Shown here piece after piece: positions 16,307-24,716 of a DNA stretch of 44,515 nucleotides (the first letter of the stretch is position 1; each line of letters begins with the position of its first letter). The stretch spans positions 1 through 44,515 of the forward strand of contig JACQZM010000002.1 in NCBI GenBank assembly GCA_016213885.1. The letters are read 5' to 3'. The notes under the pieces are model-generated. The model did no database searches and was not told the origin of the DNA. It saw only the letters and a program-made list of their open reading frames with translations. Origin of the DNA: Candidatus Rifleibacteriota bacterium (GTDB taxonomy: Bacteria; Muiribacteriota; UBA6191; JACPRK01; JACQZM01). The position numbers were made by a program, and so were the translations under genes.

Positions 16307-16403
16307 GTAACAAGAAGACGGCGCGCTGCAAACCCCGACGGATGAAACCGTGGCAGCACCCGGACGACGGGGCGCCGGACGACCGACGAAGCGAGGAGAG
16401 GTC

Positions 16404-17195
16404 ATGAGCGTGCGTGATATCGTCAGGATCGACCAGGAGAAATGCGACGGCTGCGGCCAGTGCGTCGGAGCCTGCGCCGAGGGAGCGATCCAGATCGTGG
16501 ACGGCAAGGCGCGACTGGTGAAAGAGATCTACTGCGACGGGCTGGGCGCCTGTCTGGGACGCTGCCCCCGCGATGCGATCTCCATAGAGAAGCGAGAGGC
16601 GCCCGAGTTCGACGAGGGAGCGACCCGGGTCTACCTGGCGTCGCTGGGCCGCCGGGACGAGGCGCCTTTGGCCCCGGCCCACGACCACGGCCATCGAGGT
16701 TGCCCGGGGATGCAGCTGAGGCACATGCCCCGTCCGGCCCGGACGCCGGCTGCGTCGGCTCTCGACCACGGACCGGCCGGCGACGAGGCCCGGTCTCGTC
16801 TCCAGAACTGGCCGGTCCAGTTCACGCTGGTGCCGCCGGGCGCGCCCTGGCTCGCCGGTGCCGACATCCTGCTGGCCGCGGATTGCGTCCCGTTCGCCCT
16901 GGCCGGCTTCCACGGCCGGCTCCTCGAAGGGAGGGTGCTCCTGATCGGCTGCCCCAAGCTGGACGACGCCCAGTCCTACGTGGAGAAGCTGGCCCAGATC
17001 CTGAGGGTCTCCCGGCCCCGGAGCTTGACTGTGGTGCACATGGAGGTACCCTGTTGCACTGGGCTCTCGCGGATCGCCGACGCGGCGATCCAGATCTCGG
17101 GGTCGCAGACGGCCCTGAGAGACCTGACCGTGACGATCGGTGGAGAACTGATAGACGACGAGGAGCCGGCGCTGGCCGCCAACGACTCGTTCTGA
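16404..17195 (+). CDS. Two-cluster 4Fe-4S ferredoxin-like protein linked to hcp
   Basis: The 263-residue protein starts at ATG 16404 after GAGGAGAGG. Residues 10-60 hold a two-cluster ferredoxin domain, CDGCGQCVGAC and CDGLGACLGRCP. A His/Pro-rich linker (about 85-125) leads to a C-terminal domain with ADILLAADCVPFALAGFHG, LIGCPKLDD and EVPCCTG. Proteins of this layout commonly accompany Hcp and are expected to pass electrons to it. The stop is 15 bp before the hcp start, with AAGGAGGAGC between, so the genes are translated from one message under the FNR-type promoter at 16265-16306. The role of the C-terminal domain is not known. Confidence 0.85.
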   Translation: MSVRDIVRIDQEKCDGCGQCVGACAEGAIQIVDGKARLVKEIYCDGLGACLGRCPRDAISIEKREAPEFDEGATRVYLASLGRRDEAPLAPAHDHGHRGCPGMQLRHMPRPARTPAASALDHGPAGDEARSRLQNWPVQFTLVPPGAPWLAGADILLAADCVPFALAGFHGRLLEGRVLLIGCPKLDDAQSYVEKLAQILRVSRPRSLTVVHMEVPCCTGLSRIADAAIQISGSQTALRDLTVTIGGELIDDEEPALAANDSF

Positions 17196-17210
17196 AGGAG
17201 GAGCAAGAAG

Positions 17211-18500
17211 ATGTACTGCAATCAGTGTGAACAGACCGTCCGTGGCGTGGCGTGCACGACCAGCGGGGTGTGCGGCAAGAACCCTGACGTCCAGTCGCTC
17301 CAGGAGACCCTGCTCTACGGGCTCAAGGGCATGTGCGCCTACGCCCACCACGCCCGGAGACTCGGCCAGGTCGACGAGGAGGTGGACGCCTTCGTGGAGG
17401 ACGCGCTCTTCGCCACGGTCACCAACGTCAATTTCGACGAGGGGGCGCTCCTGGAGATGGTGCTGGAGTGCGGGCGCCTGAACCTGAAGGTCATGCAGAT
17501 GCTCAACGACGGCCACGTGGCCCGGTTCGGGACGCCGGAGCCGACTCAGGTCCACGAGGGCACCAAGGCGGGCCCCGGCATCCTGGTCACGGGCCACGAT
17601 CTCGTGGACCTGGAGAACCTCCTCCGGCAGACCGAGGGGACCGGCATCAACGTCTACACCCATGGCGAGATGCTGCCGGCGCTGGCCTATCCGGGGCTCA
17701 AGAAGTACAAGCATCTGGTGGGCCACTACGGCGACGCCTGGCAGAAGCAGAAGAAGGAGTTCGCCGACTTCTCCGGTCCGGTCCTGGCCACGACCAACTG
17801 CATCCTGATCCCGCTCGACAGCTACCGGGACCGGGTGTTCACCATGAGGCACGTGGCCGTGCCCGGCGGGATCCGGATTCCGGGGAACGACTTCTCGCGG
17901 CTGATCAGCAAGGCCAAGGAGTGCCCGCCGCTGAAAGACCACCACGTCCGCACCACCACCGTGGGCTTCCACTACTCCGTGATCCTGGGGCTTGCCGACA
18001 CGGTGGTGGCGGCGGTCAAGAGCGGCGCGATCAAGCGGTTCTTCGTGATCGGCGGCTGCGACGGTTCGGAGCCGGGCCGGAACTACTTCTCCACCTGGGC
18101 CCACAAGGCGCCGCCGGACACGGTGATCCTGACGCTGGGCTGCGGCAAGTACCGGATCAGGGATCACGACTTCGGCACCATCGGCGGCATCCCGCGGCTG
18201 CTCGACGTGGGTCAGTGCAACGACGCCATCGGAGCGATCCAGGTGGCGGTGGGGCTGGCCAACGCCTTCAAGTGCGGCGTCAACGACCTGCCGCTGACCC
18301 TGGTGATCTCGTGGTTCGAGCAGAAGGCGGTCGCGGTGCTGTTGACGCTGCTCCACCTTGGCGTCAAGGGGATCCGCATCGGCCCCAACCCGCCGGCCTT
18401 CATCACGCCGAACGTGTTCAAGATCCTCCAGGACAAGTTCGACCTGAAGCTGACCAGCGCCGACGCCGAGAAGGACATGGCCGCGGTCATGGGCGCCTAG
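17211..18500 (+). CDS. hcp: Hybrid-cluster protein (hydroxylamine/NO reductase), short form
   Basis: The 429-residue product starts with the cluster motif Cys3-x2-Cys6-x8-Cys15-x5-Cys21 (MYCNQCEQTVRGVACTTSGVC). Hybrid-cluster ligand segments are intact: HGEMLPA, FVIGGCDGS, LGCGKYR, GQCNDA and WFEQKAV. The protein is about 110 residues shorter than E. coli Hcp, as in the compact class found in thermophiles and archaea that lacks a helical insert. Hcp reduces nitric oxide to nitrous oxide in vivo and hydroxylamine to ammonia in vitro, in the cytoplasm under anaerobiosis. It forms an operon with the preceding ferredoxin-like gene, its likely electron donor. Confidence 0.95.
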   Translation: MYCNQCEQTVRGVACTTSGVCGKNPDVQSLQETLLYGLKGMCAYAHHARRLGQVDEEVDAFVEDALFATVTNVNFDEGALLEMVLECGRLNLKVMQMLNDGHVARFGTPEPTQVHEGTKAGPGILVTGHDLVDLENLLRQTEGTGINVYTHGEMLPALAYPGLKKYKHLVGHYGDAWQKQKKEFADFSGPVLATTNCILIPLDSYRDRVFTMRHVAVPGGIRIPGNDFSRLISKAKECPPLKDHHVRTTTVGFHYSVILGLADTVVAAVKSGAIKRFFVIGGCDGSEPGRNYFSTWAHKAPPDTVILTLGCGKYRIRDHDFGTIGGIPRLLDVGQCNDAIGAIQVAVGLANAFKCGVNDLPLTLVISWFEQKAVAVLLTLLHLGVKGIRIGPNPPAFITPNVFKILQDKFDLKLTSADAEKDMAAVMGA

Positions 18501-18538
18501 CACCCGGCACCGCGTCGAGCGCCTCTGGACGCAGTGCG

Positions 18539-19159
18539 TCAGAGATTCGACCGCCGGCGGCAGGAACCCCGCGAGGGAACCGGTCGCCGGCGGTCTCCGT
18601 TTCTCGCCGTGGCCGGACGCCCGCCCGGGCCCGGGGCTACGGCTTCTTGCTCCCCGAGGCCGGGGGCTGGGGGTGGGGGGGGGCCGGCTGGGCCGTCGAC
18701 GGTCCCTGCCGGGACGCCTTGCCGCCGGTGGTGTCCGGGGTCGGACCGGCCGGAGCCGCCGGCCTGGCCGACGCGGGTCGCTCTGACCGGGACCGGCCTG
18801 GCCAGAACCGGCTGGCCGGGCTTCGGCGACGCAGTGATCGACGGGCGGCTCGACCCGTCGTAGTCGGACAGGAGGCTGTCCAGGTCTTCCATGTTCTCGC
18901 AGCCGCCATCCGGGACCATGCGGGCCAGGTCCCGGAGCAGCTCCTCCTGGGTCCGGGCGGCCCCGGAGTCGTCGTCGGAGAGGCCGTCGGGCAGGTCCTT
19001 GGCGTCGACCTCCTGGGAGTCGCCCTTCACCCGGCTGGGCGGCTTGGGCGGGCTGGCGGCCTGACCCCGCTGGGAGGTGATGAACGGCACGCCGCAGAGA
19101 AAGCAGTAGCCCGCCCCCTCGGGGTTCACGAACCCGCACGCGGGACACTTGTTCTCCAT
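18539..19159 (-). CDS. Zinc-ribbon protein with acidic/Pro-rich tail, possibly frameshifted
   Basis: The 206-residue frame starts at ATG 19159 with a zinc ribbon (CPACGFVNPEGAGYCFLCG), followed by an acidic helical segment (TQEELLRDLARMVPDGG). After about residue 120 the frame becomes Arg/Gly/Pro-rich. The neighbouring frame instead gives a plausible ending (GKASRQGPSTAQPAPPHPQP, then PASGSKKP and a stop at 18637). A one-base indel near 18780-18800 would join them, and that stop would fall 43 bp from the terminator at 18547-18593, a more usual layout. Short zinc-ribbon proteins of this type are often adaptors or substrates of Ser/Thr kinases, and a kinase gene lies divergently next to it; this link is inference. 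Confidence 0.6.
   Translation of the reverse strand: MENKCPACGFVNPEGAGYCFLCGVPFITSQRGQAASPPKPPSRVKGDSQEVDAKDLPDGLSDDDSGAARTQEELLRDLARMVPDGGCENMEDLDSLLSDYDGSSRPSITASPKPGQPVLARPVPVRATRVGQAGGSGRSDPGHHRRQGVPAGTVDGPAGPPPPPAPGLGEQEAVAPGPGGRPATARNGDRRRPVPSRGSCRRRSNL
18547..18593 (+). terminator. Long-stem hairpin downstream of hcp
   Basis: An exact 11-bp inverted repeat, GACCGCCGGCG (18547-18557) and CGCCGGCGGTC (18583-18593), is followed by TCCGTTTCTC, about 46 bp after the hcp stop. The T-run is poor, but stem and place fit termination of the operon. It may also end the convergent zinc-ribbon transcript. Confidence 0.5.
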
Positions 19160-19243
19160 GGCGAGGGCCGACCTCGGCGCCGGCTGCGGCGCCAGCTGCC
19201 CCGTGAAGCTTACACCGACCCTCGCCAGATCAGCAAAGGGGAT

Positions 19244-19306
19244 GATCCAGCGCCTCGCCGGGTCCGGGGTGTGCCCCCGGGCGCGGCTCCAGTCCGGATT
19301 CCCTCC
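19244..19306 (-). repeat. Diverged copy of the two-hairpin element
   Basis: On the minus strand the copy has box GGAATCCGGACTGGAG (19290-19305), a GC-rich middle with altered pairing, and hairpin 2 GACCCGGCG/CGCTGGATC (19244-19264) with seven Watson-Crick pairs, one G-U and one mismatch. It lies 85 bp upstream of the zinc-ribbon gene in that gene's orientation. A weak promoter (TTGCTG 19231-19236, 18 nt, TAAGCT 19207-19212) sits between. Confidence 0.5.
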
Positions 19307-19371
19307 TCTTTCTTCTGCTCTGGCCAGCGGCGACGTTCTCGGGTACGATCTCCTGGAAAGACGGGCCGACG

Positions 19372-21819
19372 ATGAAAAGACTGGGCCGGTACGAGATCCA
19401 GAAGGAGCTCGGGGCGGGCGGCATGGCCACCGTCCATCTGGCCTACGACACGACGCTGAGGCGCCACGTGGCGCTGAAGATCCTCCCGGTCTGGAGCGCC
19501 GACAACCCCAGGCTCGCGGCCCGGTTCCAGCGGGAGGTCCGGATCCTGGCCGGAGTCTCCCACCCCAACATCGTGCCGATCTTCGACGTGGGCGAGGAAG
19601 GCGGCCAGGTCTACTACACCATGGAGTACCTCCCCGGCGGCTCCCTCGAGGGCGAGCTGGCCGACGGAGCCCGGCTGCCCTGGAGTCGCGCGATCGTCCT
19701 CGCCCGGGAGGTGACCTCGGCCCTCCGGTGCATCCACAGGCTCGAGATCATCCATCGCGACATCAAGCCGCCCAACATCCTTTGCTCCGACGACGGTTCG
19801 TACAAGCTCGCCGACTTCGGTCTCGGCAAGTCGCAGGGAGAGGACGACCTCACCCAGGTGGGCGAGCGGATCGGGACCGTGCGGTACCTGCCGCCGGAAG
19901 GCCTCGAGGGTCTTCCCATGGACCACACGGCGGACCTGTTCCAGCTCGGGCTGGTCCTCTACGAGGCGGCCACGGGCCAGCGCCCGTACCGGGGCCAGAG
20001 CGCCATGGAGATCATCCACAGCTACAACCGCACCACGCCGGTCGCGCCGTCCTCGCTCTGCCCGGAGATCCCGGCGCCGTTCGACACGCTGATCCAGAAC
20101 CTCCTGGAGATGAAGGTCGAACATCGTTACCCCGGGGTGGAGCCGTTCGCCGAAGATCTGGAGCGCGCCACCACCGGTCTTCCGGTCCAGCGCCGGCGGC
20201 CCGTCCCCGCGGCGCAGGCGACCGGGCGGCTCCCGGCCCCGGCCGCTGCCACGGCCAGGGCGGGAAAGGGCGGCAAGACCACGGCGGCGCTGAGAAGGGA
20301 CACCGCTGCCCTGGAGCGACGGCGCATACCCCCGACGGACCGGGTGCTCTCCGGCCCGCCGTCGTCCCTGGTCACGCTCCGGCGGCTGCCCCCGGCGGTC
20401 ATCGCCGGGTTGGCGGTGGCGCTCGCGGCGCTTTCAGTGGTGGTGCTCGGCCATCGGTCGCCCGGTCCCGCCGACGCCGGCGTGGTGACCGATCTGACCG
20501 TGAAGGTCGGTCACAAGCGCGCCCGGGTGACGTGGTCGTCCACCATGCCCTACAGGGGAGCCGTGGACCATGGCCGCGAGGGCCAGCGGTTCGTCGTCTC
20601 GGAGGAAAGACAGGCCACCACGAGCCACTCCGTCGACCTGCTCGACGTGGAGCCCGGCGTCGCCCACACGGTCCTGGTGCGCCCCGCAGACCACCGCGGC
20701 CCCGGGGTGAAGGGGACGTTCACACCAGCGCCTCCGGTGATGGAGCTCGCGCTCGCGCGCCTCACGGACCGGTCGGGTGAGATCGGGTTCAAGGCGTCCC
20801 GGACGGCCCGCCACACGTTCATCCTCCAGTGGCCGTGGCAGACCGAACGGGTGCCGATCGAGTCGTCGGCCGTCTCGGACCTCCGGCTGGAGTTCTCCGG
20901 CATCGGCTCCTCCAGGGACATGAAGGTCACCATCGAGGCGGCGAACGAGCTCGACGAGACGTTCGCCCTGGATGTGAACCAGGAGGTGGAGACTGCCGCG
21001 CACAAGCTCCACGAAGCGCTGGGCGCCGAAGATCTCCCCCGGCTGAACCGACGCCTCGTGGACCTGACCAAGCCCGGCGCCTCCGGCCTTGTCCAGGCGC
21101 AGAGGCTCCTGGAGGGCCGCCCGTTCCTGCCGGCTCTCGCCCGGGTCGCGTCGATGGGCCTCTATCTCCTGGAGTGTTCGGCGTTCGGGCTGGATGCCAG
21201 GCTGACCGCCTACCAGGATCTCAGGGTGGCGGAGAAGATCGACACGTTCTGCCGTCTCATGAAGATCAAGCTGAGCACCGGCATGACGGTGCAGCTTCCG
21301 CCGGACTTCAGGCAGAGCGGCGCGGCGACCCTGGCCAGGGATGCGGCCGTGGACCTGCCGCTCTCGAGCGATGACTGGCTGGTGCCCGCCGATTCGGGGC
21401 TCGAAGGGCTCGACGATCTCTTCCAGAAGTCGGTGAAGAACAGGAAGACCGTGAAGAACCTGACGCTCACCGTGCCGACCGGGACCTGGACCGATGCGGA
21501 GCTTGGCCTGACCGGGCGGTTCCAGCCCACCCACATCGTGGAGGTGGAGTTCAACGGTCGACCGGGTGTGCTGTTCTTCGCCCCCGGGGTCGTCAAGGAG
21601 GAGGGGTCGTCCCGGCTGTTCCACCGGCTGCCGTCGGGGCTGCTGCGGGAAGGGGAGAACCGGGTCCGGATCCGGGTGCAGTACATCCCCGGGGTCACGG
21701 CCACCCCGCTGGCCGTGACGATCCTCGAGGCGGGCCAGCTGGTGCTGGCCAAGCGGCCGCTGGAGCCGGCGGGCAAGATCGCCGTCACGGCGCTGTCCGA
21801 TCGCGGCGAGGGGCGTTAG
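19372..21819 (+). CDS. Transmembrane Ser/Thr protein kinase with exported C-terminal domain
   Basis: The 815-residue protein begins with a complete Hanks-type kinase: glycine loop GAGGMATV (14-21), catalytic Lys36, HRDIKPPN (near residue 127), and DFG (near 147). A basic, Pro/Ala-rich juxtamembrane segment leads to one helix at about 339-361. The outer part (about 365-815) has a fibronectin-III-like start (VTDLTVKVGHKRARVTWSST), a middle helical section and a C-terminal beta domain (TGRFQPTHIVEVEFNG). The layout is that of PknB-type receptor kinases, but no PASTA repeats are present. The ligand is unknown. The ATG follows GGAAAGACGGG; TACGAT near 19346 is a possible -10 box. The gene converges on the glycine-zipper gene. 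Confidence 0.88.
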   Translation: MKRLGRYEIQKELGAGGMATVHLAYDTTLRRHVALKILPVWSADNPRLAARFQREVRILAGVSHPNIVPIFDVGEEGGQVYYTMEYLPGGSLEGELADGARLPWSRAIVLAREVTSALRCIHRLEIIHRDIKPPNILCSDDGSYKLADFGLGKSQGEDDLTQVGERIGTVRYLPPEGLEGLPMDHTADLFQLGLVLYEAATGQRPYRGQSAMEIIHSYNRTTPVAPSSLCPEIPAPFDTLIQNLLEMKVEHRYPGVEPFAEDLERATTGLPVQRRRPVPAAQATGRLPAPAAATARAGKGGKTTAALRRDTAALERRRIPPTDRVLSGPPSSLVTLRRLPPAVIAGLAVALAALSVVVLGHRSPGPADAGVVTDLTVKVGHKRARVTWSSTMPYRGAVDHGREGQRFVVSEERQATTSHSVDLLDVEPGVAHTVLVRPADHRGPGVKGTFTPAPPVMELALARLTDRSGEIGFKASRTARHTFILQWPWQTERVPIESSAVSDLRLEFSGIGSSRDMKVTIEAANELDETFALDVNQEVETAAHKLHEALGAEDLPRLNRRLVDLTKPGASGLVQAQRLLEGRPFLPALARVASMGLYLLECSAFGLDARLTAYQDLRVAEKIDTFCRLMKIKLSTGMTVQLPPDFRQSGAATLARDAAVDLPLSSDDWLVPADSGLEGLDDLFQKSVKNRKTVKNLTLTVPTGTWTDAELGLTGRFQPTHIVEVEFNGRPGVLFFAPGVVKEEGSSRLFHRLPSGLLREGENRVRIRVQYIPGVTATPLAVTILEAGQLVLAKRPLEPAGKIAVTALSDRGEGR

Positions 21820-21828
21820 AACCCGCTC

Positions 21829-22601
21829 TCAGCGCTTGGGAGAGGCGACCGGCCGCCCCCCGAGCTTCAGGTAACGCTCGTGGGCCGTCCGGATCGCCGC
21901 GGCGTTGCCGCTCTTCACGGCGCTCATGAGGTCCTGGTAGGCCTTGTTCGTGGCTTCCCGGTCGAAGCTCCTGGCGACCGGGCCGCCGTGGATCCGTCGA
22001 TGTTGTCTCCGATGGAACCGGCCACGTAGTCGGCGATGATCATGGTCAGCGGCCTCAGCAGGATCTGTCCGCCCGGGACGACCCGTCCGAGGTAGTTCAA
22101 CCCGAAGTGCATCCCCATGGACGCCAGGAACCCGCCGGAGATCACCCACCGGTCCAGCTGGTAGAACGCCTGCTCGTAGGGCCCCGCGTTCGGAAGGATG
22201 AACCCACCGCCGTCCTGGCCGAGTCCGGGGCGGTTGAACGCCGCGTAGTTGTACGCCTCGCCCACCTTGTTGTCGGTGTACTCGCCGATGATCTGGCCGA
22301 TCTGGTTGCCCACGAACGAGCCCAGCACCATCGCCGTGGGGCCCGGGAACAGGGCGGTGCCCAGGGCCTGGCCGGCCACCGCTCCGATGGCGCCGCCGAT
22401 GTTGCCGCCGTTCAACACCCACTTGTCGATGAACCCGCGGACCTTCTCGTTGCGGCTCTCCGACACCGGCCCGACAGCGGGCCCGACAGCGGGCTGGGCC
22501 GGACACGGCGAGGCCACGAGGACCGAGAGCAGGCAGGCGACCGCCAGGGTGCCCGAGAGCGCCCGGCTGTTCCTCGATCCGCTGCGCGCCGAAGAGAACA
22601 T
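21829..22601 (-). CDS. Exported glycine-zipper protein, frameshifted
   Basis: ATG 22601 opens a signal peptide ending near PCPAQ. A glycine-zipper region follows (GGNIGGAIGAVAGQALG, then LGSFVGNQIGQIIGEY), a pattern of membrane-inserting or outer-membrane-associated proteins, and a hydrophobic middle. The frame breaks near 21995: text before (DYVAGSIGDNIDG) and after (IHGGPVARSFDREATNKAYQ) is joined by adding one base in GACGGATCC. The restored tail, DLMSAVKSGNAAAIRTAHER and on to SPKR, is a credible helical end, with a stop at 21829. Without the correction the protein would end at 21924. Function unknown. It ends 9 bp from the convergent kinase stop. Confidence 0.65.
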
Positions 22602-22841
22602 GGAAAGCCTCTGCCGACAGGCCTGCCTGCCCGCTGAAAAGATTATAGGGACGAAAGCTCGTTTCGAACAGCCGTCATGTTCGTGGGCACCCCTGGGAGG
22701 TGGGCTGGACCCGCCAGAAGACCGGATCGAAGCGGCCGATGCGAACGAAGCGCGGTCACTGCGCTCGGGGGCTGGCCGTAGTACACTGTCTGACGGTCAT
22801 CAACCTCGACTCCATGATCCCCGACGAGGAGCGATAGCCTG

Positions 22842-24005
22842 GTGAACAAGTCCAAGCGCAAGGCCAGGAGCGGTCCCGACGACCCCTCTGCCGCGGACGA
22901 GAAGCTGGTCCACACGTGGTGGGAGGAGTTCAAGCCCTTCTACCGGACACGCGACACGGAGGAGATGCTCCGGCGCATCTACTGTTTCCTTCAGGAGCAC
23001 CCCCGCCAGTTCATTCACCTGCGGCTGGACGAGGAGTGCCTGTTCGAACTGGGCGGAAGTCTGCAGAGGAAGGGCGAGCATGCACGCTACGTCGAGCTTC
23101 TGTTGCGCATCCGGAAGGAGCAACCCGAGGCCTACCTCCTGAGCCAGGGCTACTTCGACCTGGAGATCATCGCCGAGCTCCTGGCCACCGGGCGCCGGTC
23201 CGAGGTGCCGACCTACTTCGACCTGTTCAAGAAGCACCCGACCGATTTCGTCGACGAACTGGCCAGCCTCGTCGACATCCTGCTCGCGACGAACAGCCCT
23301 CTCGAGCTCTTCGACCTGACGCGCGTCGTGGCGGGGCCCGTGCATGATTCGCCCGATGTCATCCAGGGCGATTTCGCCCTGGACTGGGTGGTCTTCGAGC
23401 AATTCGTGCCCGCGCTCGATCGGCGAGAGGTCTCAAAGAAAGCGGTCCAGCAAGTCATGGACCGGCTCGAACCGTTGGATGTGCCGTTCGAGCTGAACAC
23501 GGCGTCCATCGCCACGGACCTCGAGGAGACCCTTGGTGGTTTTCCCGACCTGAGATCGGTCATCCGCAAAGGCAAGGCGGCACACTCACGCTGGTGTCAG
23601 AAGTTGCTGCACCATTTCACGGGTTTCGTGCACGACGCGATCGGCGTTTCCTGGGCCAGCTCGAGGTATTTTGCCAGCCACATCGCGAACTACCTGTTCA
23701 CGACGGCGGCGGACGGTGGTGTGCAACACGCACTGACGATCAAGGAGGCTTCGCTCGATCGATACATCGCCGCGCACTGCAGGAAGTCAATGGTCTTGGA
23801 CGGCGTCGCGGCCCTCTCGCTTCTGCAGGGGGTCTGGTGGCTTTCCGGTTATCTCGAACACCACGGTTTCCACGACGGCAAGGCCAGGGCCCGCATCGAA
23901 GAGGACTGTCTGCGCCTCTTCAGGCCGGTCAAACGTGCCCTTCACCCGACCGATGATGGTCTGAGGCTCCTCGGCGATTTCCCCAAGTACCGCTGGACGA
24001 GCTGA
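22842..24005 (+). CDS. Protein of unknown function, 387 residues, soluble
   Basis: The GTG start at 22842 follows GAGGAGCG. The product is soluble, mostly helical by eye and rich in charged and aromatic residues, with no motif I recognise. Its first third (DTEEMLRRIYCFLQEHPRQF, LDEECLFELGGSLQRKGEHA) has the rhythm of helical repeats. His/Cys residues are scattered, without a metal-binding pattern. The DNA seems less GC-biased at third positions than in its neighbours (codons such as GTT, GAT, TTT, TCA), a possible sign of transfer. It lies beside a Uma2-family gene, itself an accessory type. A weak -10 (TACACT, 22782-22787) precedes it. Confidence 0.7.
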   Translation: MNKSKRKARSGPDDPSAADEKLVHTWWEEFKPFYRTRDTEEMLRRIYCFLQEHPRQFIHLRLDEECLFELGGSLQRKGEHARYVELLLRIRKEQPEAYLLSQGYFDLEIIAELLATGRRSEVPTYFDLFKKHPTDFVDELASLVDILLATNSPLELFDLTRVVAGPVHDSPDVIQGDFALDWVVFEQFVPALDRREVSKKAVQQVMDRLEPLDVPFELNTASIATDLEETLGGFPDLRSVIRKGKAAHSRWCQKLLHHFTGFVHDAIGVSWASSRYFASHIANYLFTTAADGGVQHALTIKEASLDRYIAAHCRKSMVLDGVAALSLLQGVWWLSGYLEHHGFHDGKARARIEEDCLRLFRPVKRALHPTDDGLRLLGDFPKYRWTS

Positions 24006-24062
24006 TCGCCTCTCCGGCGGGGGGTCGAGCCCGCCTGTCGATACGGGAAGCGCGGCTGATGT

Positions 24063-24716
24063 TCAGGGGCGCGCGTACCCACCCAGCCGCGTGCGGACCC
24101 ACTCACGGAAGGCGCGGAGGAGTTGCGTCTCGGTGGTACCTTGCCGTTGCGAGAGGAACCGCGTCAGCTCGTCGAGGGGCAGAAACGGGAAGCTCGCGCT
24201 CTCGCGAACCTCCAGGTAGCGAGCATCAGGCTGGAGCCGGTACACGCACAACCGCTGCCCGTCATATTTCCAGACCTCCGTGACGCCCAGCGCGGCGTAG
24301 ATCCGCAGTTTCTCGAGCGCGGGCTTGTCCAGGTCCACCTCGATGGCGAGATCTGGCGGCGGATCTACCGTCAGATCCAGATGGTCCTTGCCTCTCACAC
24401 GCGCCTCGCTCGCGATGTAGTAGCATTCGTCGGGTTCGAGCCCTCTTTCCAGATCCTGTCGTCTCCAGGTGGTCGAGCCGGCGCTCACGCGCTCGATGTT
24501 CAGCTCCAGCATCAGGATGCCGAGCATCTGCGACAGGAGGCTCTTCAGGTTCTCATGGAGCTTCGAAGGTGACATGATCTCTAGGGTCCCCCGATCGTAC
24601 GCGACCCGGATCCCGGGAGAGTCCTCCAGGTCTCTCAGAAGGGCCTCGTAGGTAGGCCAGCTGATTCCGCAAAGCACGATATGTCCCGCGGGGGCTTGGC
24701 GACGGAGAAGTGGCAC
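24063..24716 (-). CDS. Uma2-family PD-(D/E)XK nuclease-like protein
   Basis: The start is taken as GTG 24716, six bases after GGAGG; frames further upstream are open but lack a start signal and family similarity. The 217-residue product has the Uma2 layout: YEALLRDLED, YDRGTLEIMSPSKLHENLKS, PPDLAIEVDLDKPALEKLRI, and YAALGVTEVWKYDG. The core Asp/Glu and Lys residues of a PD-(D/E)XK fold are in place. Uma2 proteins are abundant in cyanobacteria and many environmental phyla and have no proven role; nuclease activity is inferred from the fold. The C-terminus is a short helical tail. A structured intergenic region lies upstream. Confidence 0.85.
   Translation of the reverse strand: MPLLRRQAPAGHIVLCGISWPTYEALLRDLEDSPGIRVAYDRGTLEIMSPSKLHENLKSLLSQMLGILMLELNIERVSAGSTTWRRQDLERGLEPDECYYIASEARVRGKDHLDLTVDPPPDLAIEVDLDKPALEKLRIYAALGVTEVWKYDGQRLCVYRLQPDARYLEVRESASFPFLPLDELTRFLSQRQGTTETQLLRAFREWVRTRLGGYARP

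Noticed and set aside
16275..19148. Very long minus-strand open frame opposite the ferredoxin-hcp operon
   Set aside because: Its translation is Arg/His/Val/Leu-rich without motifs; it is the antisense of conserved genes in GC-rich DNA.
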